The position numbers and the translations under genes were made by a program. The notes under the pieces were generated by a model. That model saw nothing but the letters and a program-made list of their open reading frames with translations. It had not been told where the DNA came from and did no database searches. Below are positions 1-10,814 of a stretch of DNA of 64,000 bases, one piece after another. This stretch comes from Tanytarsus gracilentus (taxonomy: Eukaryota; Arthropoda; Insecta; Diptera; Chironomidae), in assembly GCA_038502055.1 (NCBI GenBank), contig JAXRKN010000045.1, positions 4,858,501-4,922,500 on the forward strand, read 5' to 3'. Positions within the stretch are counted from its first letter, which is position 1. Every line of letters begins with the position of its first letter.

Positions 1-2042
1 TTGATGATTATTTTATATACAGACACGCGGCGAAAAGAAGAAAAAGTTTTGCGAAAAAAAAAAATAAAATCCGAGTCGGAAAGGAATGTCTGTAGCTGCG
101 TCTACAACGAGAGCGATTTTTACGTTCAGATACTTGATACTCACTCAATATTACAACATGTAAACACGTAAATTGAGAAATGATGAAAGATAGAAAAAGC
201 ATTGCCCAGAGTGGAGCGATCGAAGGATTAATGGAGAGAAAAACCAGCGAATGTGATTTTGGGCGCGAAAAAAGAAAATTTTAATAAAAATATTTTCATC
301 GCATGTAAATAATTGCAACGGGTGGAATGTGTAAAAACATTGAGAACAATTGACATCATTAAGTGAGAAATGAGTATTTGATCATTTGATCATTTGCTCA
401 TTGAGATATCAAATATAAATTTTTTAATCATTTCTATGAATGGAGATGAATTTATTATGAAAATTTTTCTGGTTTGATGATCTCATCGCAGCCTCTAGAT
501 CTTGAGATGTCAAATATGCTTTTAAAACGTGGCAAATTACTTTCAAATATTCTCTAACTAATTGCCATGATGTATGATAATTTATAGTTTGAGTTAATGC
601 TCTGTTAAGTCTTACTTACGCGGTGCTAATCAATTTTTTCTGTGATTTAAATTTAATGCAGAAAATCACGCAAAATTTACATTAAATTTTTAAGTTATTT
701 ATTTTGCAAATATGAGCCGAAAATTTATTAACTGTAACGACTTTTTAATTTTCAAAAAATTAATTGATTTTTTCCTAACTATTTTTTTTAGTTTCCTGAT
801 TTTCAAATTTTGTGAAGCAAAAAATTTAAAATCAAAAATATTCATCACGTGCTAAAATTTTTGCAATTTTATTACTCTTCCATAATTGAAAATAAATGGA
901 CAACCAAAAATAATAAAATTGACTTCCATTTCATTAGGTGTAAAATTTCGAGCGAGTTGAGATTTAAAACGGCACTTAATTTGACAATGTTTAGCCGCTC
1001 TCTCGCACCACACTCGAAATTCATGGGTTTAAGATTACAAACTTGAACGCTCGTATATATATTTGGAGCTTACGTGTGGATACAGCAGTATCATCTTTTG
1101 TTTATGTTACCATTAAGTACACCCATTTCTGCTCTCTCATAAAAATCCCCCATCTCATCAGTTGGCGGTTGCGGGTGTCATTAAATTTCCATAGAAAACA
1201 GATTTCAACTGTCTCACATCTATCGCCTACATAATGACCCGATGAGAAAGAATTTTTAACTCGACTTATTTATGATGTTTTATTCTGCATATGTTTGACC
1301 ACAAAATTTACATAATATGGTTCTTGATTTCAACCTATTTCAAAGCCATTACGATTTTAGTATCGATAATCTCTCATTTTCATCGAAAAATGTTGCGGAA
1401 GGTCGGAAAAGTTGGAAAGTTTGATACTAACAAAATTTCTTTCTTTCTAAATCTTAAAAGACTTCATCTCTCATTTCAATCAGCTTCGAATATCTCGTAA
1501 TTTTTTTGAACAGATTCCAATCGACCTCATTCACACACAGATTTTCAGTTTGATGATTTTTCATAAATAAATTTTGCGCAATGCATCACTTCGACAGTGC
1601 TACGACACCATTTCGATGTCAATCAATAAATGTTCTTAACACGACCTCAAAACCTGGAGTTGGGGCGTTATTAGAGCAAATTACTTACTCATTATTTTCA
1701 TATCACATAATAGGCCATTAGTGCGCGATTGAAATGTGTCTATTTGAACAAGTCGGAGGTGAGATTTGTTTGCGTGTCCGAGTAAATAAAAAGTTCATTG
1801 ACCAATATATTGATAATTTGTGTTAATTAATATGCTGTCAAAATATCCAATCGAGTCGGCTTCCTGGATTTATTTTCTTTTCAGCACCCACGTCCCTCCA
1901 AATTTTTACTCATTTTAATCCAACAAACGACGACCGATGGATATAGATTTCACACACATATTATACACATTCAGAATACTTAAGCAAAGACCATCTATTT
2001 GTTTTTCTTTCATGCTACCATATGTGAGAATTATCGATTATA
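1..2042. other. AT-rich non-coding stretch
   Basis: No coding exon, RNA gene or clear repeat is recognisable here. Open frames are short (at most about 70 codons), of low complexity, and lack homology that I can recognise. The missing first exon of the downstream tetraspanin could lie here or before the window. I looked for a short exon encoding a cytoplasmic N-terminus plus half a membrane helix followed by a GT donor and did not find a convincing one. A CACGTG E-box is present at 846-851. Confidence 0.5.
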
Positions 2043-3140
2043 GGTCACGCAAAGTGTGGATTTTTTCATAGAATTCTATGGAATTTTTCATGGAGAAATT
2101 CATAGATAAATCCTTGGATTTCCTTGGAAAAATCCGCGAAATTTCAAAGTACACGGAACAATCCACAGACAAAAATCCAAGGATTTGCATGGAATTTAAA
2201 ATCTGAGGAATTTTCCATGGAACAAAAATCTTTGGAATTTCGCGGAATTTCAAAGTGCACGGGAAAATCCACGGAAAAAAATCTAAGGATTTGCATGGAA
2301 TTTAAAATCTGAGGAATTTTTTATAGAGTTTTTGTATGTCAAAAATCAGGAATAATCACTAAGTTCATATAATAAATGATTTGGCGACATTTCAATTGTT
2401 AGGAAAAATTAAAATTAATCCCTAAATAAAACTTTTTGTAAAAGGGAAATCGTTTGGGAAAATTAGTTTTGAGGAGTATAGGCAAGTGATTTGATTGACT
2501 AAGTATTTTGATTTATTGAATCAATATGATCATTTTGGAGGGGCGTCCAGGCGCCCCCCAAACCCCCTCCTGTGTTAATCGCGTCCGGCCCCCCAAGGGG
2601 CCCCCCGGAACGCTCATACAGTTCACTCCCTCACTAACCTAACGATCGCGCTTCGCTTATCGTTAGGATAGCTCAGTCGGATGGTTATTAAGCTATAACA
2701 GTGCCGGAAAGATAAGAGTGATGATAAAACTTCTTTTAATTTGATCTTTAACTTTTACAAAAAGTTTTATTTAGCGATTAATTTTAATTTTTCCTAAAAA
2801 TTGAAATATCGCAAATCATTTACTATATGAACTAAGTGATACTCCCTGATTTTTGAAATATAAAAACTCTATAAAAAATTCCTCAGATTTTAAATTCCAT
2901 GCAAATCCGTGGATTATTGTCTGTGGATTTTTCCGTGCACTTTAAAATTCCGCGAAATTCCAAGGATTTTTGTTCTATGGAAAACTCCTTGGATTTTAAA
3001 TTCCATGCAAATCCTTGGATTTTTGTCTGTGGATTTTTCCGTGCAATTTAAAATTTTGCGGATTTATCCATAGAATTCCTTGGAAAAGTGTGGATTATTT
3101 CGCGGATTTTTCCGTGAAATAATCCACACTTTGCGTGACC
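2043..3140. mobile_element. Foldback-type element, about 1.1 kb, with 0.4 kb inverted arms
   Basis: The stretch begins GGTCACGCAAAGTGTGGAT and ends with its exact reverse complement, ATCCACACTTTGCGTGACC. The inverted similarity continues inward, with mismatches, to AAATAAAACTTTTTGTAAAAG near 2424-2444 and its complement at 2752-2772. This gives arms of roughly 400 bp and a spacer of about 307 bp. The outer half of each arm is built of short shuffled subrepeats such as TCCTTGGATTT and TTTTTCCGTGCA. No transposase-like frame is present, so this is a non-autonomous foldback or long-TIR MITE. I see no clear target-site duplication: the flanks are TA on the left and AA on the right. Confidence 0.8.
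2530..2667. repeat. GC-rich core of the foldback element with hairpins
   Basis: Inside the spacer of the foldback element, about 80 bases (2535-2615) consist largely of C and G runs, including GGCCCCCCAAGGGGCC. This is extreme against the AT-rich surroundings. It is followed by a hairpin with a perfect 9-bp stem, CCTAACGAT at 2638-2646 pairing with ATCGTTAGG at 2659-2667. Directly after it, TAGCTCAGTCGG (2669-2680) resembles a tRNA A-box, but I see no matching B-box, so a tRNA gene is not supported. Confidence 0.6.
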
Positions 3141-3893
3141 AACACCCAGAATTATCTTCTCTTTTATAGTACTCCGTAATCATCGTAGAAGCAAGTCAAG
3201 CGTTGATTTAATAATCGCATAATTTTAATTCAAGACACGTTGAATTTCTTCTTTGCTCTTCCTTCCATGAAATGAAGAATTATTTAATTTTTTTAAGTAT
3301 TGCATTTCATTTCGTTCTGAGCTTAGAAACGTCTCCATTAAGTCATTGCATAATTTTACTCGAGTGATGAAAGCGTGGGAGATTTTAGAAGTTATGAAAA
3401 GCTTTTCAGCATTGAAAATAAATTTTAATTTTGTTCACTAACAAATTAACCTCTAAAGACACGCAAATTTATTCACCTGAAAATTCAATTAAAACCTCCC
3501 CAAATGCTGTTAATTTTCGTATTATTGATGGCTCTCGAGAGCTCATCAGGACACACCTACGTAGTTTAAATTTATGATCGGTAATTTGAGCACATTATGA
3601 GAGCCTGAAAAAGTTCAGTCATGAAGGTCAATGAAACATATATCAATAAAATTGTTACCTAGCCTACGAAATCACCCCCTCATGCATTTTAATCATTGTG
3701 AGTGCCATTCTTAGGCGGTGAAGCGGAACAATTTTAAAAGGGGGAAACATCCAGTTTTTCAGTGCGGTGTTTCGAGGGTTAAATGCAGTTGCACTTTATG
3801 TCAATGTTTGTTCAATAATTGCCATTAACTTCGCGACTTTGACATAACCTTTTTTTTTTCAAGGTGAAATTTAAATTTTCCTTTCTATTTCAG
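3141..3893. other. Non-coding stretch ending in an intron 3' end
   Basis: No coding potential is recognised. The last part is the 3' end of an intron of the tetraspanin gene, with a pyrimidine-rich tract running into CTATTTCAG just before 3894. Confidence 0.6.
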
Positions 3894-4745
3894 CTCATCG
3901 GCATTGCAGCCGTGGCGGCGGCCGTATGGATGTTAGTCGATCCAACGTTCATGATATCATTGGCCCAAGAGCAACAAAATTATCAATATGCGCTCTTCAT
4001 ACTGCTGGGTATTGGTGTGCTCATGGTACTGCTTGCATTTTGCGGATGTTGTGGCGCACTTAAAGAGTCAACTTGCATGCTCGTCTCATTCTTCTGCTGC
4101 ATGCTCATCGTTCTCACCGCTGAAATTGCCGCCGGCGTTTGGGCTTATCAGAATAGCGATAAATTGGAAATGTTTGTGAAGACAAACTTCAAGAACACAA
4201 TTGCACAGGAATATTCGGTTGTTGAGTCGCGCACGGAAGTTGTGGACTTCCTTCAGAAGAAATTGCATTGCTGTGGTGTAGATGGACCATCAGACTGGAG
4301 CAATTCTCGATACAATCACGGCAAGGGAGGTTTATTGGATTTGGCAATTTCATCGGCTAAAATTTCTTATGCTGTTCCGCCATCATGTAAGTTTTATTAA
4401 AATATGAAAGTAAAAGATTGCTGCTAAAAAAAATTAATTTTAGGCTGCAAAAACGGCACAGAAAAGTCCTTATGCGAAACATCGAGAAAGGCCGCCATTA
4501 CAACGAGTATGAATCCGGTCATTTATCGAGAGGTAAGTGTCACTAATTTGATTCAAGTGTCAATCGCTGATTATCGATAATTTTAGGGCTGCATGGTGAA
4601 AGTTGTCGCGACAGTCAAAGAAAACATTCATGTCGCACTGCTCGCGTGCTTAGTGATTATCGGCGTTCAGCTTTTCGGCATCTTTTTAGTCCTCTGCCTG
4701 TGCTGTGCTGTCAAACGTAACAAGGATGACGACTATAAGGAATAA
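3894..4745 (+). CDS. Tetraspanin (3' exons; first exon not found)
   Basis: Three exons (3894-4386, 4444-4532, 4587-4745) join in phase across GT-AG introns of 57 and 54 nt and end at TAA. The product is a four-pass membrane organiser of the tetraspanin family. The 3' half of helix 1 is followed by helix 2 (YALFILLGIGVLMVLLAF), the GCCGALKES turn, and helix 3. The large extracellular loop carries the CCG signature (HCCGVDGPSDW), PPSCC, and two further cysteines (LCET, EGC), making six in all. Helix 4 and a short charged tail ending DDDYKE complete the protein. The start codon and N-terminal half of helix 1 must be on an upstream exon, since 3894 follows a CTATTTCAG acceptor. The family is clear. 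It looks closest to CD9/CD151-like insect members, but I cannot name the ortholog. Confidence 0.9.
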
Positions 4746-6838
4746 AATACAGCGGAGAGCAGACTAAAGAAACCGAATTATCTGTATGATGAGATTCGTT
4801 ATTAATTTATTTTCTATTAAACGGCAGGATGGGGTTGATGTGGTGTGATGTTTTTTCCCTAATTTTAAGCGAATATAAAATGAAGATGGAGACAATGAAA
4901 AAGTTTATCTCTGCTCGGAACACAAAAATATACACAAAAAGACGAAAAGCATTTTTTATTCGGTTTTTTGAGAAAAAAAATTTAAACTTTTCAATTTGAC
5001 AAATTTTTTATACGAGGAAAAATCAATCATGAAAATGAAAAGCTTTGCACGTGCAAAAGAATTTCTCTCGAATTGTGTTCATTTACTGAAATCTACAAAA
5101 CAATTTTTACTGTAAAAAAAATATTTTTTTTTCAATGTCACACATCAGCATTTAATAATTTTTTTAAACACCCAATTTCTGTTTTTCAACAACTTCTTTC
5201 ACAAACGCGCATTAAAATTTTTGATAAACATAATCAAAAGGATTTAAAATGCTTCATTGAGAACCATTTTTGATATATAATAAAAATTTAAGATTAAAAA
5301 TTAAAAACATAGAAAATTGGTAAAAAAAATTATTCCCAAAGCATTTTATGTACTTTTCCAACTCATTTCCTTTTAATGACTAGAAATTGAAAAATATGTG
5401 AAATAAAATTTGGGGGTTGAGGGATGTGAGTCAGTGTCGAATTCTCTAAATTAAAAAAAAAACATTGACGAACATCTCCAACTTTCCTTTTCTAAGATCG
5501 AATATTTATTCAATAGGATTTAAGATAGAGAATGATTATAATCACACACATACACACACACACATGATGTACAAAAAAGAATATTTTTTTGTGCCAATTA
5601 TAATGAGCGATCACACTCAAAGATTTGATTTTAAAATGAATCTAACATTGCCAAAAAGCCCTTTTTTAATTCTATTTTTTGTTGACTTGATTTTTTTTCA
5701 AATGACCATGAATTATTTACACTATATGTGCACTTTTTTCAAGTTACCATCTAAGATTTTAAAGGCTGTCTTTTTTTCGATGAATTCTTCACAGAATGAA
5801 TGGAATGGAGACAGTTGAATTTTAAGGCAGCTTTGCCATGCATATAATTTTTTTACAATTTTGTAAATAAAAAAATTTTATGATAAAATGTGAAATTTAT
5901 ATGTTTAAGTTAAGCAAATTTTTCTTTTAGTCAATAAATAATTTTTCGCTCAAAATATGTCCTGCAATATTTTTTTTTAATTTAATTCAAAGATGACAAT
6001 GAAAATATATTGAAAAGTTAAAATTACAAGAAAATTTTAAAAAATCTACTTTGAAAACTAATAAGAAAAAATTTATTCATCATTATCACAAAAAAGATTG
6101 TCGATGTTCAAAAAAAAAAGAATAAGAAATAGAGTTTGTAGAAGTAAAATAATTAAAGCTTTTTTGAATAATAAAATAAAAAAAATTAAAATCAAATTAA
6201 TTAAAAGGCCTGGAAAAAGAAAATTGAAAAGAGCCTAAAGATAGAAAGTTTTCCCCTACCTAGTCCTTTTTTAGTTTTTCAGAAATGTATTTTTAAAAAT
6301 TTATAAATTTATAATTTGAACAAATGATGTAAAATTTTATTTAGAGACAAAAATGTTTCATGAAAACTAAATCCACTCATCTATCCCATTACTCACAGGA
6401 AAATCAATAAATGCATTCGAATGCAAGTAATAAAAAATTTAATTACACAAAACAGCAGAACTCGAAATTTTCCCTCCTTAATTTTCCTCCACGACACGTG
6501 TGAGCAAAATTAATGGCCGAGAAATTTAGCGATATTAAAAATAATTTTTGCTATCATAAATTTCCTCTCGATTTCATTAACGACAAAAAATTATAATGAG
6601 AACGATTTTAAATGTAAAAATCATTACAATGAATGGAATAATTGAAAAATTTAAATAAAACTGAAAAATAATAAAAAAAATAATTTTTTCTTATACGATT
6701 TATTATTTACAGGTCTTTATAATGTGAGTTAAATAGTTAAATTAAATAAAATAATGTTAACGAAAATTTCTTACTTTTTATAAAAATAACGGACGCTCAA
6801 AATTCAAATTTCGAAGGAGAGCAAGTACGCCGTCAAAA
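4746..6838. other. Tetraspanin 3' UTR and intergenic DNA
   Basis: The 3' untranslated region of the tetraspanin gene starts here (possible ATTAAA signal near 4814). The rest is very AT-rich with no credible gene. A short CA/TG-type microsatellite lies at about 5541-5565. CACGTG E-boxes occur at 5048-5053 and 6495-6500. Confidence 0.5.
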
Positions 6839-6850
6839 GCGCGGGAAAAA
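6839..6850. promoter_or_regulatory. E2F-like site in the Slbp promoter
   Basis: GCGCGGGAAAAA is the reverse complement of a TTTCCCGCGC-type E2F site. It lies 30-41 bp upstream of a consensus initiator (TCAGTT at 6878-6883, A at 6880) and about 70 bp before the Slbp start codon. A G1/S-type control site fits a gene needed for replication-dependent histone mRNA. The site is seen; its function is inferred. Confidence 0.55.
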
Positions 6851-6877
6851 TCATGCTTTCTCGCTCTAAAGCTATCT

Positions 6878-6883
6878 TCAGTT
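6878..6883 (+). promoter_or_regulatory. Initiator of Slbp
   Basis: TCAGTT matches the arthropod initiator. It would give a 5' UTR of about 36 nt before the ATG at 6916. No TATA box at -30 and no good DPE at +28 are seen, so the E2F-like site next to it may be the main promoter element. Confidence 0.45.
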
Positions 6884-6915
6884 CATAACAAAACAGAAAT
6901 TAAATAATTACAGTA

Positions 6916-7752
6916 ATGGTAAGGCTCTCTAATCAATTTTATGAGATTATTTTAATAATTTAGCATCATTTCTTTCAACTAGGCTCAAAATCAATCATGG
7001 CTGGAGTTGCTAGACTCAAGTAATTCATGTTCTAATGATTTGCTTAGTGTAAGTGAAAATTATAAATTTTTATCACATTTTTTTAATAAAAACTTAATAT
7101 ACAGCCCAAACGACTATCACTCGAGTTTCCCGTTGACGCTGATGAGAATGAGGACACACGCGAAAGAAGTTTTGAAATTAAAATTTTGGACAAATCAAAT
7201 GAGAAGAAATTTGACAACTTAGTGAATCAACAAAAGCTGAAATCACCATTTAAACGTCGTTTATCGAATGAAAAACTTCCGGAAGTGCCAGTTTTTCAAG
7301 TGGACACACCATCGCGACACAAGGGGAAGCGATCAAAGTTAGACATTGATGACGACAAGCAAAATGAGACGATAGAGGATGGTGAAATTTTGGACATTAG
7401 CTCCTCCATAATAGCCAAGAAGAGATTTCGTAGTGAAAGCTCAGAAGGTGCATCATCCAGCAATGGCTCCTCATCGGAAGTTCTTCAATATCGTGAACTT
7501 GAGACTGACAAAGGCACTTTAGAGCGCCGTCAAAAGCAAATTGACTATGGCAAAAATACCGTTGGCTATGATCACTATCTTAAGGAAGTTCCTAAAACAC
7601 AACGGACACGTGATCACCCTAAAACACCGCCCAAGCATATTAAATTCAGTCGTCGAGCATGGGAAGGCTTAATTAAAGCTTGGCGTAAGAAGCTTCACAA
7701 ATTCGACCCGCAAGATGGTCTCGACAACAACGACGATAACGCTACATTCTAA
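6916..7752 (+). CDS. Slbp: Histone RNA hairpin-binding protein (stem-loop binding protein)
   Basis: Exons 6916-6918 (only the ATG), 6983-7048 and 7105-7752 join in frame to about 238 residues. SLBP binds the 3' stem-loop of replication-dependent histone mRNAs and drives their U7-dependent 3' processing and later use. The RNA-binding domain is at about residues 160-226: LERRQKQIDYGKNTVGYDHY, then KEVPKTQRTRDHPKTPPK, then FSRRAWEGLIKAWRKKLHKF. These match the family's YGKNT, SRRxW and LHxxDP blocks. The N-terminus is acidic and serine-rich, as in other family members. The normally invariant TPNK loop reads TPPK here. The ATG sits alone on exon 1, directly before the GTAAGG donor; the next exon starts AQNQSWLELL. 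An E2F-like site lies upstream. A polyadenylation signal AATAAA is at 7893-7898. Confidence 0.92.
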
Positions 7753-10700
7753 TTAATTTAAATTCTAATTCATGTACAACTTTAGTTTGATTTATCTCAA
7801 CTATATAATTTTCAAGTCCCCATATATGATGTGCTAATTTTTTTTTGCATTAAAAATTAAGAAATGGTTGAAATGCTTTTCAACAAGAACCCAATAAAAA
7901 TCGAGAGGTTAAAATGATTTCTTCAAAACTATCGTGGCCTAATTTAAAATTTTTCTCGATCAAAATCCCACACATAACTTTGACACAACCTACTTTCAAC
8001 TTCAATTGTGATCGCTTACTTTCTCGCTGCGATTTTATTTTTTTATGTGTCAAATGGTTCTGTAGTGAGTTATACAACATTAACAGTCATGACCTACTTG
8101 TTATGGTTTCAGAGGATGCATGAAGAAGAAGAAAGAGCTTTTTTTCAGTCGCGAACGTTGCTGACCTACATGCAACAAAAAATTACTGCCAGCCATATAT
8201 TTTTTTACATTGAATTTGGCCATGCTCTTGACACCCAACTACAGCACCTCTTCACAAGATCGAAATTTCTTTTCTGATGCTATTGAAAATTTAGATTAGA
8301 AAGTTTTGTGCTGATTTGATAATTGGAGAGAGAAATTTTGGCAAATTTTAACATGTGTTAAATATCTTCGACATTTTCAAGCACCAAAAGTCATTTGACC
8401 CAAATTTCGAGAAATTTATCAACATGTGCATAATAAACAATTTTTTCGAGTGCAACTTTCCAATCAAAAAAAAAGAAGCTAAGAAGAAAATTAAATCACG
8501 TTGCAGTGTGAATGCATAAATTCGATTTTCGCTCTCACACTCTCACGACAATAAAAATGCTTGCCAATGATTTTGACATTGATTTTTATTTCATATATAT
8601 TTTTTTGTGTGCACATGCAAATAAAGCGGAATCATTTCATTATGTAATTGCGAATGTGTACTTTAAAATGAAAACGAATAACGGTAAGTCGAGTTGAATA
8701 GTAACGCGAGAAATAAATATGACTTGATGTATGTGAAAGTCATTTCGTGAATCAGAGAAAGAGCTTTTCAATAGGGAGTGCAACCTATGAAAAATGGACA
8801 TAGACGATGACCTCAAAATTTTGATATAAAATTTATGATTTAATTAATTTTTATGAAAAGTTCTTTTAAAAAATTATTTAAAAATTTGTTTGCTTAAAAC
8901 ATCATGAATTGATTACTTTTTAAAATATTTTCCCGTTAATTTCCTCTAAAATTTAAAACGGGTCAACATTTGAATGTCAAAAGTGAATATGAACAATTTA
9001 CTTACTAAATATTCATTTCTTAATTCATGTAAAATTTCTCACTAATCAGGTTCGACTGTATTTAAAGCAAAAACAAATCGGAAAGGTGAAAAAAGTAGGT
9101 AATCTTTTTCGTGTATGCACTCGACCCTCGTTAATGTTCAATGTTAAGCGTGATGTTGTCGTCGAGCCGGCCATGGCATTACAGAGGTGAGAGAGAGAAA
9201 AAAGTGTGTCAGATGCACATGTGAAAGTTGTTCGCATAATTTTCTTTCTTAATTCTTTCTCTTTGCTGTTTTGTGTCAGGCCCAAGTTGTTGTTGTTGTT
9301 GAATCTGATTTTTACACATTTCTCTTCCTCACGGCATAACTTTCAATTTTGTAACACTTTTTTCTCTCACTCACTATTTAATCTCTGTTTTTACACTTAA
9401 ATCATCATGCACGTGCAGTAATAACGAAATTTTCATTTTCAATGTGATGCGCGATAATGATGATTATGATGATGTGGTAAAATAGTGGAAAATTTAGGAC
9501 ATGAAATGATTTTTATTTGAGTCATTTCGTGCTCATTCTATGTCGTGCTAAGCTCTTTTCTGTGCCAAAAGAGAGTGGGTTAAAAAACTTTTATTTCCAT
9601 CACGTTTAAATGCGTTTGTCACCACGTGATAGATTGTGATACGAGAGAAAGGTTTGATAAAAAAAACCCTTGACGTCAATTAGAGGGAGGTTTGTGAAGA
9701 GATCACATGAAATTAAAATGTGATTTGAATTTTATTTTCAGTTCGATGAATTATGGAATATTCCATGAGGGTGTGGGATGGTGTAACAAGTTATTGCTAT
9801 CAAAAAAAGATGCTCGAGTATATTCGAGAAAAAAATAACATTAGAGTCTAAAACAGATAAAAACTTTTTATGTCATATAAAATAAATAAAAAATTTAAAT
9901 TTTTATAACCGAAATATTTCAAAATTTTTAATGAGTTTAAGAATCATGTGTTAAAATTTTTTACCTGCTCTTTTTTAAATGATGTAATTTAAGTTATAAT
10001 TTTATTTCTAATCGAATGCATCACGCGCTGCAATTTTCTATCTGTTTTAATCGGTCGAAGTAATTTTGTTAAAATACTTAATGCATTTATTGTTGGGTTG
10101 TTCACTGTAAATTTACGTTTTTAAAAACACTTACAAGTTGATAACTTTTAAAGCTCAATTGAGTTGGTGTCTAATACTGATTCTTCATAAAAACGTTTTT
10201 TAAAATAATTAATTTTAGATTTTAATTAATGATTTGAATTATTTTTTACTTTTCTTCTTCTTGTTAATTTTAAATCAAAATTTTAACAAATTTTAATATT
10301 TTTTTGTTAATATTTAAAAGTGTGTTAAAACGCAAATTTTCAATAAATATCCCAGTTTAAATACATATATAGCTCCGCTATAATTAATTCATAAACATTC
10401 ACTTTGCCATTTTGCAACAATTAAGCAACACAAGCTTCTTACAATGTAGAACAATCGTGTCGTCGTTTCGTCGATGATGCTTGAGCGAGTGAGAAAAACA
10501 ATAAAGAAAAACGTCCTAATGTGGAACAGCGAATGCACAATTTCCTATTTTTTCCGCACATGTGCATTTCAGACACATGCCACATTTAAAAACTACGTAT
10601 CGGACTAAAATATTAGTGAGCAAATAAAAAATTTGAAATCTGATCAGATCTGTGTGTGCTGATGTACTTTCCCCCGCTCATTTGATTGTGTAATCTATTT

Positions 10701-10795
10701 TTCTCTTATTTAATTACATTATCGTCAAACTGCAGCCGAGGCGAGTCTGGAAGCGATGACAATGACAGCGAAAAATGTTTGTGTGGCAGTTATTC

Positions 10796-10814
10796 CACGT
10801 GTCCGCTCCACGTG
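10796..10814. promoter_or_regulatory. Tandem perfect E-boxes with a 7-bp spacer
   Basis: The sequence reads CACGTGTCCGCTCCACGTG: two canonical E-boxes separated by exactly 7 bp. Two E-boxes with a 6-7 bp spacer (the E1-E2 arrangement) are an established signature of CLOCK/CYCLE (CLOCK/BMAL1) enhancers. vrille is a direct CLK/CYC target in flies and is the next gene on the + strand, about 21 kb downstream. A 12-bp palindrome CTCGCGCGCGAG follows at 11457-11468. The link to vrille is inferred from position and family knowledge. Confidence 0.6.

Noticed and set aside
2669..2680. tRNA A-box-like TAGCTCAGTCGG in the foldback core
   Set aside because: No B-box or cloverleaf follows within normal distance.
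5465..5818. 117-codon open frame after the tetraspanin gene
   Set aside because: It contains a CA microsatellite and phenylalanine-rich AT translation, and has no recognisable domain or splice context.
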